Numbered from the stretch's first letter, positions 1-10,014 are shown. The stretch: 64,000 nucleotides of DNA from Chryseosolibacter indicum (GCF_018598585.1 NZ_JAHESD010000026.1:1-64000), one strand, 5' to 3'. Made by a program: numbers and translations. The notes: generated by a model from the letters alone, not told the origin.

Positions 1-1
1 A

Positions 2-2986
2 CCGAGATCTACAATGCCAACTTCGTCGGCAGCGTCTGTTGTGTATATCAGACAGCTTGTAGGGGATTACAGATTGGAGGTTGAACAAGATGAAGTTCTT
101 CAGGAGGTGGTTGATAACCTTATTGACGAGCTGGGAAGCAATAAGGAACTTACAGATTGGGTTGTTGACTTTGCAAAAGAAAACCTTGAAAACGAACGCG
201 CCTGGGATGTACGATACAGCTTAATAGAATTCTCAAAGGAAATCTTCAGAGAGGAGTTTAAGCATATTGAAGACGATGTTAATCGGGTAGCGGGCCAAAA
301 GGGCTTCTTTAAAAATCTTAAGAATACGCTTTGGGCTATTAAGGGAAAGTTTTTCGCGGAAGTATCAACGCCAGCGCAAGAAGCTTTAAAAATTATTGAA
401 AGCAATGGATGGAGTGTTGAGGATTTTAGCTATGGTAAAAATTCCGGATTACTTACATTCTTTAAAACCTTCGCATTTGAAAAGAATATCAGTAAAATTA
501 AATCACCAGGAGAAAGGATAAGAAATCATTTTACGCAACCGCAAAAATGGCCCAGTAAGACCACGCGCCACAACGCGACCATTCAAAGAGTTGCCGGGGA
601 TAAGCTAGTGCCCCTTCTTGAAACCATACTTGATGTATACGATACTTCAATTAAGCAAGCATTAAGTGCTGAGGTAGCGCTTAAGAACCTCTACGTGTTT
701 GGCCTAATTACAGACATCTCGAGGAAACTGAAAGAATATAAGGACGAGAATAACCTGATGCTACTAGCGGATGCTCCTAAATTTTTAAATGGTGTAATTC
801 AGGACAGTGACACTCCTTTTATCTATGAAAAAGTTGGCTCGTTCTACCGGAATTATCTTATTGACGAATTTCAGGATACATCCGGAATGCAATGGAAGAA
901 CTTTCAACCATTGATTGTCAACAGTCTTGATCAGGGACATACAAGTTTAGTTGTAGGTGATGTGAAACAGGCTATATACAGATGGCGCGGAGGCGATTTG
1001 AATCTATTGCAACAAGAGATTGTACCGCTTATAGGCGATGCGAGGGTTAAGGTCGAAAACCTTGACACTAATTACAGAAGTGCATCGGAAGTAATAAATT
1101 TTAATAATGCAGTATTTAAAACTGCATCTACCCTGTTATCACAACAAACATTAACTGACATTACTCAAAAGGCATACCTCGACGTAGCACAGGCAGTAGC
1201 CCGAAAAAACGAAAAAGGATTTGTACAAGTTGAATTTATTCAGGAAGAAAAAGAAGAAAATGGGGATGCAATGAATTTTAGACCTGGAAACGAAGACGAA
1301 TCAACTACAGCTGCACGATGGACGGAAATTGCTTTACAACGAATGACATTTGCCCTCGAGCAACTTCAGCTAAAAGGAGCCGCGCTAAGAGACATCGCCA
1401 TACTTGTTCGTAAAAATGATGAGGGTCAACGAATAGCAGCGCACTTGTTGAACTTTAAAAACTCTGAAGATGCCAGGAAAGACTGTCGTTATGATGTAGT
1501 GTCTAATGAATCATTAAGGATAGACGGTGCATCATCTGTTAACCTTCTTCTGGGTGCAATGTATTACCTTCTTAATGGAGAAGACGCAATTGCACGTGCT
1601 CAACTTGCGTATGAGTATGCAAGACTTCATGAGCCTAGTCGCGTATTTTCTGATGTTTTTACTATTACTAACCAAACAATATTTGAAAACAACTTACCAG
1701 AGGAATTCACAAAACAAAAGAACCTCTTAAGGAAACTAGGAATACTGGAATTAACAGAAACGTTAATAAAAATATTTAAACTGCAGGACATTGAAGGAGA
1801 ACTGGTTTATCTCCAAACATTTCAAAACCTGGTACTTGACTTTTATAACAGAGAAAGAAATGACCTTGGTTCATTTCTTGAATGGTGGGAAGACAATAAG
1901 CATAAGAAGTCCATTCAGATTTCAGGGGAAGTAGATGCAATTCAAATACTTACTGTCCATAAATCAAAAGGGCTTCAATTCAAATATGTTATAATTCCAT
2001 TCTGCTCCTGGGGGCTGGATCATGACAATTGGCAGGCACCGAACCTGTGGGTAAGGTCAAAAGAATCGCCATTTAATGAAGCCGGATATATACCTGTGAA
2101 GTATTCAAAGAACCTGGAAGAAACATATTTCGCAGACTACTATACGGAGGAAAAAACAAGAACGTATCTTGATAATCTCAACTTATTGTATGTAGCGCTT
2201 ACACGAGCAGAAGTAGGGATGTTTATTACAGCCCCAGCACCAGAAGTACGATCGTCAAAGGATTCAGTAGCAAGCGTGCTATACCACTGCTTAAATCACG
2301 GAGATACATTAAGACCCCAATGGAATGAAGAAACGCTGACGTGGACGTCAGGTGAATGGATGCTCCAGCCATCCGTTTCAAAGAGTGACTCGAATGCTAT
2401 ACAGCTTTCGAGATACTTTACTTTTGATTGGAGAAACAACCTGATTATTAAAAGATCAGGTTCTGAATTCTTTAATGGATCTATTGAGGATCAACGCGAA
2501 AAGATCAATTATGGAATTCATATTCATGAAGTATTATCCAGGGTGCAGTATGAAGAAGATGTAGCTGACGTGTTGGACGAAATTACAATTGAAGGTATAA
2601 TCTCTTTACAAGAAAAAGCAATTGTTGAGGAAGAACTAAAGAGCTTGTTTAGTATTCCGCAAATAAAAGATTGGTTTAGTAAAGATTGGAGTGTAAAAAC
2701 AGAGGTCCCTATACTACTTCCTGATGGAGATGAAAACAGAGTTGACAGGCTTTTAATTAAAGACAAGACCGCTGTAATTATTGACTTTAAAACAGGAACG
2801 CCAAAGAAAAGCGACAATGCACAAGTTCAGCAATACATTGACATTTTACGACAAATGAACTACACAAAAATAGAGGGGTATCTGTTGTATGTACGTGACA
2901 AGGAAATTGTTGAAGTGAAAAGTGAAGGCAAACAAAAGCTGATAAGAAAAAAGAACGACAGAGATCAACTCTCACTTGGATTTTAA
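2..2986 (+). CDS. addA: AddA/RecB-like UvrD-family helicase-nuclease, 5' truncated by the window edge
   Basis: ATP-dependent 3'-5' helicase/exonuclease subunit for processing double-strand DNA ends before RecA loading. Seen in about 990 codons: helicase motif II DEFQDT near residue 287, GDVKQAIYRWRGGD near 313-328, the NYRS motif near 357, HKSKGLQF near 650, YVALTRA near 727, and a C-terminal nuclease with the DRLL...DFKTG pattern near 910-928. The Walker A segment (motif I) is absent because it lies upstream of base 1, so the first ATG at base 14 is not the real start. The AddB-like gene follows 47 bases downstream. The first 20 or so codons fit the family poorly (see findings). The family call is firm; AddA versus another RecB-like subunit rests on the neighbour. 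Confidence 0.85.
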   Translation, partial: PRSTMPTSSAASVVYIRQLVGDYRLEVEQDEVLQEVVDNLIDELGSNKELTDWVVDFAKENLENERAWDVRYSLIEFSKEIFREEFKHIEDDVNRVAGQKGFFKNLKNTLWAIKGKFFAEVSTPAQEALKIIESNGWSVEDFSYGKNSGLLTFFKTFAFEKNISKIKSPGERIRNHFTQPQKWPSKTTRHNATIQRVAGDKLVPLLETILDVYDTSIKQALSAEVALKNLYVFGLITDISRKLKEYKDENNLMLLADAPKFLNGVIQDSDTPFIYEKVGSFYRNYLIDEFQDTSGMQWKNFQPLIVNSLDQGHTSLVVGDVKQAIYRWRGGDLNLLQQEIVPLIGDARVKVENLDTNYRSASEVINFNNAVFKTASTLLSQQTLTDITQKAYLDVAQAVARKNEKGFVQVEFIQEEKEENGDAMNFRPGNEDESTTAARWTEIALQRMTFALEQLQLKGAALRDIAILVRKNDEGQRIAAHLLNFKNSEDARKDCRYDVVSNESLRIDGASSVNLLLGAMYYLLNGEDAIARAQLAYEYARLHEPSRVFSDVFTITNQTIFENNLPEEFTKQKNLLRKLGILELTETLIKIFKLQDIEGELVYLQTFQNLVLDFYNRERNDLGSFLEWWEDNKHKKSIQISGEVDAIQILTVHKSKGLQFKYVIIPFCSWGLDHDNWQAPNLWVRSKESPFNEAGYIPVKYSKNLEETYFADYYTEEKTRTYLDNLNLLYVALTRAEVGMFITAPAPEVRSSKDSVASVLYHCLNHGDTLRPQWNEETLTWTSGEWMLQPSVSKSDSNAIQLSRYFTFDWRNNLIIKRSGSEFFNGSIEDQREKINYGIHIHEVLSRVQYEEDVADVLDEITIEGIISLQEKAIVEEELKSLFSIPQIKDWFSKDWSVKTEVPILLPDGDENRVDRLLIKDKTAVIIDFKTGTPKKSDNAQVQQYIDILRQMNYTKIEGYLLYVRDKEIVEVKSEGKQKLIRKKNDRDQLSLGF

Positions 2987-3033
2987 AAGATCGGTGTTAA
3001 CAAATTAAGAGAAGCAGAAAGGCAAAGTATTGA

Positions 3034-5988
3034 ATGAAACCATTTCTTAAGGAAATAGCAGAAAAAATATATAAGTCACATCCCAAGTTGGAGGAAGTAA
3101 CATTGGTGTTACCCAACCGAAGAGCTGCATTATTTATAAGAAAATATTTAAGTGAGTTTTTAACAAAACCGGCATTCGCGCCTCAGCTTTTAACTATAGA
3201 AGACTTCATTTCAAGCTTCTCTCCGTTAAAAGTTGCTGATAAACTCGAACTTATCTTCAGGTTGTACCAAAGTTATAATACCATTACAAGAAATGCGGAG
3301 TACGCAGAAGGCAACCAAGAACCTTTTGACCAGTTCTACTTCTGGGGGGATATGCTACTGCGTGACTTTGAAGAAGTAGACCGATACATGGTAAATGCTG
3401 AGCACCTATTTAAAGATCTTAGCCACCAAAAGGAACTTGATGCAAGCTTCGACTTTCTTACCGAGGAGCAGAAAACATTCTTAAAGAACTTCTGGAATAG
3501 CTTTGAAGAAAACGAGACAGCAAACAAGAAAAGATTTCTCAATGTTTGGCGTCAGTTACCAAAGGTGTATGAAGAATTTAAGCAACTATTGACAAGGGAG
3601 AATCTGGCCTATGAAGGAATGCTTCACAGAAACGTGGCTACAGATCTTACCGCAGGAAAACTGAATGACGTATTTCAAACTTATAAAAACCGTAAACTAG
3701 CTTTCATCGGCTTTAATGCATTTACGGCTGCAGAAGAGAAGATCATATTGTATTGTATAGAAAACGCAAATGCAGAAGTATATTGGGACATTGATGAGTA
3801 CTATGTAAACAACATCAGGCAGGAGGCAGGCAGATTCTTCCGAATTTATCAGCAACATCCAGTGTTTGGAAAGACATTTCCCGCTGATATTCCTGCAAAC
3901 CTATCGAAGAAGAAATCTGACAGTACATCGCAAAAGATACAGTTGATTGGAGCTGCACAACCGGTAGGCCAGGCAAAGATTATGTCGCAGCTGTTGCAGG
4001 AACAATTACAAAACGGTTTTAAGCCTGAAGAGACTCTTATCGTGCTTCCTGATGAGAAACTTCTTTTACCGGTTCTACACGGCGTTGCAGGTAGTGTTGA
4101 TACGCTAAACGTTACAATGGGTTTTGCCTTGAGCGCTACTCCCCTGTTTACACTTATTGAGCTATTGACTGATCTACAAATTACCAGAAAGAAGGATCAC
4201 TTTAACCACAGGCAGGTTTTGGCTGTATTGGGGCACCCCTATGTTGTTGCTGCAGACAGCGTATCGTCAAATAATAAAAGAAAAGAGATATTAAAGCATA
4301 ATTGGGTAAGTATTCCGAAAGGATTTTTGGCAACAGAAGTACCGCTACACCGACTCATTTTTGTTGAATTCGAAAGTCAGCATGAAAAGGAAGTGTCTTC
4401 CCAACTGCTACAGTACCTCAAATCTATTGTTACTGCAATAGGTACCCTTAATGGCATTAGCGATCTGGACAAGGAGTACGCCTACCACTTTCTTAAACTG
4501 TTTAACAGACTTGAAACTATTTTTACCGGGGGTAAAGAAGGTCAGGCACAGCAAGAACATAACGAGAGATCTCCAAATAAAAAGATACAAAGTTCGTTAA
4601 AGGCTTTTCTCCGGTTATTCAGACAATTGGTTCGGGCTGTTAAGATTCCATTTTCAGGAGAACCTTTACGCGGACTTCAGGTAATGGGGGTACTTGAGAC
4701 GAGGAACCTTGATTTCAAAAACGTTTTTGTACTATCTCTAAATGAAGGTTCGTTACCTGCCATTAGCAGCAAAGGTTCTTACATCCCTTTCAACATACGG
4801 AAGGCATATGGGTTACCTACTGCGGAACACCAGGACTCTATTTATGCCTACTTGTTCTATCGGATTCTACAACGCGCCGAGAACATCTTCCTCTTTTACA
4901 ATTCAGAAACAGATGTGCTTGGGCAAGGCGAGATGAGCAGATATCTGCAACAATTGATTTACGAATCTGGCTTACCTATCGACAAAAAAGTCTTACATAA
5001 CTCTATACAACCTCAAGGTATCAATCCCATAGTAGTGGATAAGAATGCCGCTGTTATGGAAGATCTTATGAAGATCAACGAAGGGAATGCATACTTTCAA
5101 GGTATTTCTCCTTCAGCTTTAAATACCTATATAGAATGCCGGTTAAAATTCTACTTCCGACATGTGGCTAAAATCAAAGAGGCCGATGAAGTTGAAGAAG
5201 AGTTTGATGCACGCGTGCTCGGCAATTTTCTACATGATGTAATGGAGCGCTTCTACAAACGAATCAGGAAGGTGAAACAAAGTAATCTGGTAGACAAATC
5301 AGACTTTGATGATTATGAGAAGATAATAGAAAAGTTCATTGATGAAGTCTTCATTGAACAATATCGTTTAGATCCGGGAAAGGAAGTTGTTTATGAAGGG
5401 CAAAGTCTGGTGGTAAGAGAAATTGTAAAGCGATTTGCTTTTAGAATTATAGAGATGGATAAGTCATACGCTCCATTTCAAATTGAAGGTTTGGAACAGG
5501 GAGGGCTTACGTACTCCTTAAAGATTGACCAACCTCCTTATAAAGCAGTGCTAAGCGGTAAGATTGACCGGGTAGATAGTAAGGAGCATATACTTAGGGT
5601 TATAGATTATAAAACAGGGAAAGACAAACTCAATTTCGACAGTATAGAATCGCTATTTGCGAGGGATGGAAAACGTAATAAAGCGGCATTTCAAACTTTA
5701 CTTTACGCGCTTCTCTACAAGAAGAATTTTATGCAACACGGAAGACTGGCAAGCATGCGTCTGATACCGGGGTTAATTAACCGATTGAATCTTTTTGATG
5801 AGGAGTTTTCATTTGGATTAAAAGCAGGTAAAGACCAGATTACAGATGTCGATCCGCTACTACCTGAATTCGAGGAGAGATTAAAAGGAGTATTTAACGA
5901 GTTGTTTGATCCTGAGAAACCATTTGATCAAACAGGGGAATTTGAGAACTGCAGATTATGTGCTTATGGCAAGCTTTGTTATCGGTAG
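3034..5988 (+). CDS. addB: AddB-like PD-(D/E)XK nuclease with Fe-S cysteines
   Basis: Partner subunit of the AddAB-like double-strand-break resection complex. The 984-residue protein begins with an inactivated-helicase-like region (LVLPNRRAALFIRKYL near 24-39) and ends in a RecB-type nuclease: GNFLHDVMERFY near 730, then VIDYKTGKDKL near 868. One cysteine in the motif IECRLKFYF (near 707) and three at the extreme C-terminus (CRLCAYGKLCYR) form the split four-cysteine pattern that holds a 4Fe-4S cluster in AddB and Cas4-like nucleases. It lies 47 bases after the AddA-like gene on the same strand, so the two are probably one transcript. Length and architecture match Bacteroidota PD-(D/E)XK family proteins. 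Confidence 0.85.
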   Translation: MKPFLKEIAEKIYKSHPKLEEVTLVLPNRRAALFIRKYLSEFLTKPAFAPQLLTIEDFISSFSPLKVADKLELIFRLYQSYNTITRNAEYAEGNQEPFDQFYFWGDMLLRDFEEVDRYMVNAEHLFKDLSHQKELDASFDFLTEEQKTFLKNFWNSFEENETANKKRFLNVWRQLPKVYEEFKQLLTRENLAYEGMLHRNVATDLTAGKLNDVFQTYKNRKLAFIGFNAFTAAEEKIILYCIENANAEVYWDIDEYYVNNIRQEAGRFFRIYQQHPVFGKTFPADIPANLSKKKSDSTSQKIQLIGAAQPVGQAKIMSQLLQEQLQNGFKPEETLIVLPDEKLLLPVLHGVAGSVDTLNVTMGFALSATPLFTLIELLTDLQITRKKDHFNHRQVLAVLGHPYVVAADSVSSNNKRKEILKHNWVSIPKGFLATEVPLHRLIFVEFESQHEKEVSSQLLQYLKSIVTAIGTLNGISDLDKEYAYHFLKLFNRLETIFTGGKEGQAQQEHNERSPNKKIQSSLKAFLRLFRQLVRAVKIPFSGEPLRGLQVMGVLETRNLDFKNVFVLSLNEGSLPAISSKGSYIPFNIRKAYGLPTAEHQDSIYAYLFYRILQRAENIFLFYNSETDVLGQGEMSRYLQQLIYESGLPIDKKVLHNSIQPQGINPIVVDKNAAVMEDLMKINEGNAYFQGISPSALNTYIECRLKFYFRHVAKIKEADEVEEEFDARVLGNFLHDVMERFYKRIRKVKQSNLVDKSDFDDYEKIIEKFIDEVFIEQYRLDPGKEVVYEGQSLVVREIVKRFAFRIIEMDKSYAPFQIEGLEQGGLTYSLKIDQPPYKAVLSGKIDRVDSKEHILRVIDYKTGKDKLNFDSIESLFARDGKRNKAAFQTLLYALLYKKNFMQHGRLASMRLIPGLINRLNLFDEEFSFGLKAGKDQITDVDPLLPEFEERLKGVFNELFDPEKPFDQTGEFENCRLCAYGKLCYR

Positions 5989-6047
5989 TCTAAAGTCCAC
6001 CTCTATACCTTTAGTTAGAGATGTCTATGATAGTGCATCTTTTGAAA

Positions 6048-7145
6048 TCAGATACGGGTTATTAAATCTTTTAAGGAAAGTTCTTCCAATACAACTCTCT
6101 TAGAAATATTATTATCGTCGAACTCCCACTTTATCAATCGTATAAATCCATCAGTTATTTCTATCCCAGTTATATCTCCATCGGAGAAGCAACAACACCC
6201 TGTATTGAAGTATGTAGGTCTCATTTGAAGATAATCTTCCCAAATATGGTTATCATTTTTACCTTGCCATGCTATTTGAAGATCGAGAGCCTCTGCCCAT
6301 TCTTTATTATGATCGTACAACGCTTGTTTCTGCGTTCTGTGCAATCTTTCGAGATGTGTGAGTGATTCAAAAACGGGTTGGTGCGTATGGCCTGTAATTA
6401 ATATAAGGTCTTTCTGTTGGGATGACCATTCGTACATCATTCGATTATGCGTAGTTTTGAGCTCTTTATCATAGGCAGGTGTGTTCGGATTGATTTTTAA
6501 GTATGCTTGTAAAGGTGCCCATATTTTGGAAACAAAGAACTTACTAAACCAGTTGCCATCGCTCTGAAGATCTCCCTGATGGCCATGCGTGCAAAATATG
6601 TTTAACGTTTTCCCTTCAATCTTGGTTTGAAGTATCACAGCTTCAAGAACCGCTATTGATGAATTGTAGATTTCTTTGAGATAAACAGGAGCCAAAGGAT
6701 CGATGTCATAATCAAGATCATGATTCCCGAAGATTTTAGTAAATGCATTTCTGGCTAAGAAGTTCTTCTCCGCTTCAAATGTAGCTTTATTATGCTTCAT
6801 CACCTGTAACATTGTATTCTCCCACAACTCCTCTGAATCACCAAGAGAGATGAGATGGAACTTGTTTTCATTGTAGTATGCTAATGCTGCAAGATAATTC
6901 GGCTCTGCAATTGTAAAATCATCAGCACCATTTCTTCTTCCCTTGTGCTGATCTGAAAAAACAACAAAACTGCTGGTGGAGATTTCAAAAGGGATAATAA
7001 ATCCTTTCTTACCCGGTGTTTGCTCAACATCCCGCTTTAATTTATCCAATGAAGAAAATATACGTTCAGCATCAGGAGCTGATGAAAACCTTTCGATGAG
7101 CCACATAATAGGCCTATATAAAAGAAAACGAAGAAGTGCCTGCAT
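6048..7145 (-). CDS. Calcineurin-like metallophosphoesterase
   Basis: A 365-residue predicted phosphoesterase. Visible metal-binding motifs are FSDQHKG near residue 63, GDSEELW near 101, GNHDLDYD near 139, THGHQGD near 190 and GHTHQPVFE near 252, which is the full set for a binuclear calcineurin-like site. No signal peptide is clear; the N-terminus (LLRFLLYRPIMWLI) is mildly hydrophobic and could associate with the membrane. The gene converges with the AddB-like gene and stands alone on its strand, so context does not reveal the substrate. It is not the LpxH of this window, which is a separate gene at 13.4 kb. The family is certain and the substrate unknown. Confidence 0.8.
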   Translation of the reverse strand: MQALLRFLLYRPIMWLIERFSSAPDAERIFSSLDKLKRDVEQTPGKKGFIIPFEISTSSFVVFSDQHKGRRNGADDFTIAEPNYLAALAYYNENKFHLISLGDSEELWENTMLQVMKHNKATFEAEKNFLARNAFTKIFGNHDLDYDIDPLAPVYLKEIYNSSIAVLEAVILQTKIEGKTLNIFCTHGHQGDLQSDGNWFSKFFVSKIWAPLQAYLKINPNTPAYDKELKTTHNRMMYEWSSQQKDLILITGHTHQPVFESLTHLERLHRTQKQALYDHNKEWAEALDLQIAWQGKNDNHIWEDYLQMRPTYFNTGCCCFSDGDITGIEITDGFIRLIKWEFDDNNISKRVVLEELSLKDLITRI

Positions 7146-7345
7146 GCAGCAACAATAATATTAAAAGCGTATAACAAAACCGTTATAAGAACTGTAAGCA
7201 ACAATTATACTCTACATTTCTGAAATGAACCAACAATAAAGATGCGTAGACACTTCTACATCGTTTGACCGCTATGTGTAGTTGCTAGGGGCATAATTTT
7301 ATTCGCTTAGAATCTTAATCATAATTGTCACAAAACATTAAAATT

Positions 7346-8530
7346 ATGGCAGACAATAATCGTAATCAAAGTAATCAAAACCGTTCATACAATCAGGATT
7401 GGGATGACGAGAATTCCAGCCAGGACCGCTGGAATGAAAGCGACTATGGCAACCAGGGTAACAGGGATTATAACCAGAACCGCGATTATGGTTACAGCAG
7501 ATCCAGATATGGACAACAATCAAAGGAAGGAAACTACGGCAATCGCTCTAACCAATATTCAAGATATAATCAGGGTGATTATGGAAACTCTGATAATGAC
7601 TACAATTATCGAAACAGCCAGCATCAGGACATGAACTTTGGTTCTGATGATAGAAACTATGGATATGGCGGAAGAGAGTACGGGTCTTCGTACGGAGGAG
7701 GAAACTACCAGGGAAATGACTCTTATTATAATAGTGGATTTACTGGCAGCAGCAGCAGACCATCGTATGGAAATTCCAGAAACTTATACGATCGTGAGTA
7801 TGAGGGATTCAACCGCGGACAAAACAGTGGTTACTCCGGGCTCGGTGGTGCTAACTATGGCGGCGGCAATGAAGACCGAGGAAGACGAAGCTCTGAACAA
7901 GGCAGGTCTTTTGGAGGATATAGCGGATCAAACTATGGCGGCAACTTCTATGGTGGACAACGTAGAGACTACGGTAACAATGACACCAATGAACGTTCCT
8001 GGTGGGATCGCACGAAAGATGAAGTATCTAGTTGGTTTGGCGATGATGATGCCGAACGCAGGCGCACGATGGACAGACAGCAAAACTATCGTGGTAAAGG
8101 ACCTCGTAATTACAGCAGATCTGATGACAGGATTAAGGAAGACATTAACGACCGTTTAAGTGACGACCCATGGGTAGATGCTTCTGATATTGAAGTAACA
8201 GTTAGTTCAGGTGAAGTAACGCTAACGGGTTATGTGAACGAACGCAGTGAGAAAAGGAGAGCTGAAGATCTTGCTGAAGCAGTATCTGGAGTGAAGCATG
8301 TAGAAAATCGCTTGCGTGTGGGAGTTCGCCAGGAACCTTCGGGCAGCACCGGAAGCACGAGCGGTTCGGCAAGTAATATTGGAACCGGGGCATCTGTAGG
8401 AACAAGCGCATCTGTAGGCTCAACTTTATCGCCAGGGTCATTTGGAGGCGAAACAGCTGTGTCGCAATCTAATGCAGGAACAACAGGTTCGGGAACAGAA
8501 AAGAGTGGTAAATCAAAGTCATACGTTTAA
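7346..8530 (+). CDS. BON-domain protein with long Asn/Tyr/Gly/Arg-rich low-complexity N-terminus
   Basis: I start the gene at the ATG giving MADNNRN rather than at the in-frame TTG 21 bases upstream. About the first 220 residues are low complexity (N, Y, G, S, R, D, Q, with repeated NYGG/YGN/RDY elements). Then comes a short motif SSWFGDDDAERRRTMD, the link GKGPRNYSRSD, and one BON domain (about 65 residues) containing DIEVTVSSGEVTLTGYV and ending VKHVENRLRV. The C-terminal 60 residues are Ser/Gly/Thr-rich. BON proteins of this SWFGD type occur widely and are often linked to envelope or osmotic stress, but the function is not settled. No signal peptide is visible, so a cytoplasmic location is inferred. 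A strong terminator follows. Confidence 0.75.
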   Translation: MADNNRNQSNQNRSYNQDWDDENSSQDRWNESDYGNQGNRDYNQNRDYGYSRSRYGQQSKEGNYGNRSNQYSRYNQGDYGNSDNDYNYRNSQHQDMNFGSDDRNYGYGGREYGSSYGGGNYQGNDSYYNSGFTGSSSRPSYGNSRNLYDREYEGFNRGQNSGYSGLGGANYGGGNEDRGRRSSEQGRSFGGYSGSNYGGNFYGGQRRDYGNNDTNERSWWDRTKDEVSSWFGDDDAERRRTMDRQQNYRGKGPRNYSRSDDRIKEDINDRLSDDPWVDASDIEVTVSSGEVTLTGYVNERSEKRRAEDLAEAVSGVKHVENRLRVGVRQEPSGSTGSTSGSASNIGTGASVGTSASVGSTLSPGSFGGETAVSQSNAGTTGSGTEKSGKSKSYV

Positions 8531-8557
8531 TCAAACAATCCAATAACCTGTAAACCG

Positions 8558-8594
8558 AAAACGTCCTGTTAGCGATAACAGGACGTTTTATTTT
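8558..8594 (+). terminator. Intrinsic terminator after the BON gene
   Basis: A perfect 14-bp stem (AAAACGTCCTGTTA paired with TAACAGGACGTTTT) around a GCGA loop is followed by ATTTT. It starts 28 bases after the stop codon. Confidence 0.85.
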
Positions 8595-8662
8595 CTTCGC
8601 CTTAGCCATACTCTGGATTAGCCTTCCTCCGCCCTAGCTAAAGGGTAGCTCCGCCTATTCTC

Positions 8663-8706
8663 CACTCTCGGTACACTCTTCCTCCACTCTTGCTGCACTC
8701 TTCTTA
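8663..8706. repeat. Four direct repeats of an 11-bp unit (CACTCTnnnnn)
   Basis: CACTCT occurs at 8663, 8674, 8685 and 8696, exactly 11 bp apart, with units 2 to 4 sharing CACTCTT. The array lies in the 270-bp space between two converging genes, after the BON-gene terminator, so it is not in an obvious promoter. On the minus strand it reads AAGAGTG repeats. Confidence 0.7.
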
Positions 8707-8800
8707 TTCTTTTTAAATTTCCAATCCGTGAGCAACAACTTAAATTGCGGGACAATTAATATAAGAAATTAAAGAAGAAAATTCAAGGGAAAGTCACTTT

Positions 8801-10000
8801 TTAAACATTAGGAGAAGACACATTTTCACCCTCTTTGCGTTCACGTCTGGACCCGGAATACAACTCATATTCAAGTAACCGGCAATCCAGCTTGGCGGTA
8901 TAAAACTCAATTCTGTGACTGGCTTTGAGTCCGATTTTTTTTGCAAGATCCAGATTACCTGTAAATATATAGCCAGAATATCCCTTGCATTTCTTCTTTA
9001 GGAAGTCCCCTATTCTTGCATAAGTTTTCTCAAGCTCTGTTACTTCCCCGAGGCGTTCGCCATATTCAGGATTGAAATAAATAACACCTTGTTTTTCCTG
9101 AGGCACTTCTGTTGCTTCAAAATCACACACATCAAAACTGATGTATTTTTCTACCCCAGCCATACCTGCATTTACTTTAGAGATTTTGATGGCATCGTCA
9201 CTAATATCAGTCGCTTTTATCTCTAACCCTTCAACGTGCTGAATCTGATCTTCCAGCTTTCTATATTCCATCGCGTAAACGTCTTCATCATATCCTTTTA
9301 CATGCATAAAAGAATAATTAGTGCGATATAAACCCGGTCTTCTGTTTGTTGCCATTAACGCTGCCTCTATTGCCAGCGTGGATGAACCACACATCGGATT
9401 TATAAAAGGAGATTTTCTATCCCACTTTGTTGCCATTATTGTTGCGGCAGCCAGCGCTTCCAACATAGGCGCTTTACCTGGTATTTTCCGATAGCCGTGT
9501 TTCGCTAATGTTTCACCTGCTGTATCTAAAAAAACTTCAGCCCTTCCCTCCCTCCAAAACAGATGAATCACTGTATGGGTAAGTAGTGGTCCTGAATCGG
9601 GACGTGAACCTGTCTTACTTCTTATTCTGTCTACAATTGCGTCTTTAACTTTTACGTTTACAAACAAGTTGTTGTTAACAGTGATATGTTCAACATTACT
9701 GGTTACAGAGAAGTAGCCATCAGAAGCAAGTAATTCTTCCCATGGCATTTTATAGAGTGTGTTATAAATATCGTCAGGTTTATTTGCATTAAACTCTTTA
9801 AGAGAATAATGAACCTGGCTTGCACATCGAAGGTTAAGATTTAAACGAATACAATCAGTTACGGTACCCCTTAGTTCAACGCCAGTTTGAAACGTGCTTA
9901 CAGGGTCGAAACCTAACTCAACTACTTCGCGCTCTAAATAAGGCGACAGTCTTTTATTACATGTTATTATAATACGGCTGGGTATATTGAAAACGTTCAT
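8801..10000 (-). CDS. THUMP-domain class I SAM-dependent RNA methyltransferase (RlmL/YpsC-like)
   Basis: A 399-residue protein with an N-terminal ferredoxin-like/THUMP RNA-binding half (about residues 1-165) and a Rossmann methyltransferase half. Motifs seen are FINPMCGSSTLAIEAALMA near 195 (SAM binding), KATDISDDAI near 262, and the catalytic loop FNPEYGERLG near 310. The last replaces the textbook NPPYG with NPEYG, a form I recall as common in Bacteroidota members. By family it should make an N2-methylguanosine in rRNA or tRNA, as the N-terminal half of RlmL does; which RNA cannot be told from sequence. It is 14 bases downstream of birA and likely co-transcribed. Confidence 0.8.
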   Translation of the reverse strand: MNVFNIPSRIIITCNKRLSPYLEREVVELGFDPVSTFQTGVELRGTVTDCIRLNLNLRCASQVHYSLKEFNANKPDDIYNTLYKMPWEELLASDGYFSVTSNVEHITVNNNLFVNVKVKDAIVDRIRSKTGSRPDSGPLLTHTVIHLFWREGRAEVFLDTAGETLAKHGYRKIPGKAPMLEALAAATIMATKWDRKSPFINPMCGSSTLAIEAALMATNRRPGLYRTNYSFMHVKGYDEDVYAMEYRKLEDQIQHVEGLEIKATDISDDAIKISKVNAGMAGVEKYISFDVCDFEATEVPQEKQGVIYFNPEYGERLGEVTELEKTYARIGDFLKKKCKGYSGYIFTGNLDLAKKIGLKASHRIEFYTAKLDCRLLEYELYSGSRRERKEGENVSSPNV

Positions 10001-10014
10001 TTACTTATCTAATA

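Noticed and set aside
5906-6103. 65-codon frame across the end of the AddB-like gene
   Set aside because: It overlaps two well-supported genes and has no features of its own.
7404-8159. Two long alternative frames rich in Met/Thr inside the BON gene
   Set aside because: They arise from the low-complexity codons of the real frame, have no family motif and no plausible starts.
8663-8706. The 11-bp repeats as a Pho box for the PhoB-like regulator
   Set aside because: Spacing agrees, but the sequence does not resemble CTGTCAT and the site is not upstream of a gene.
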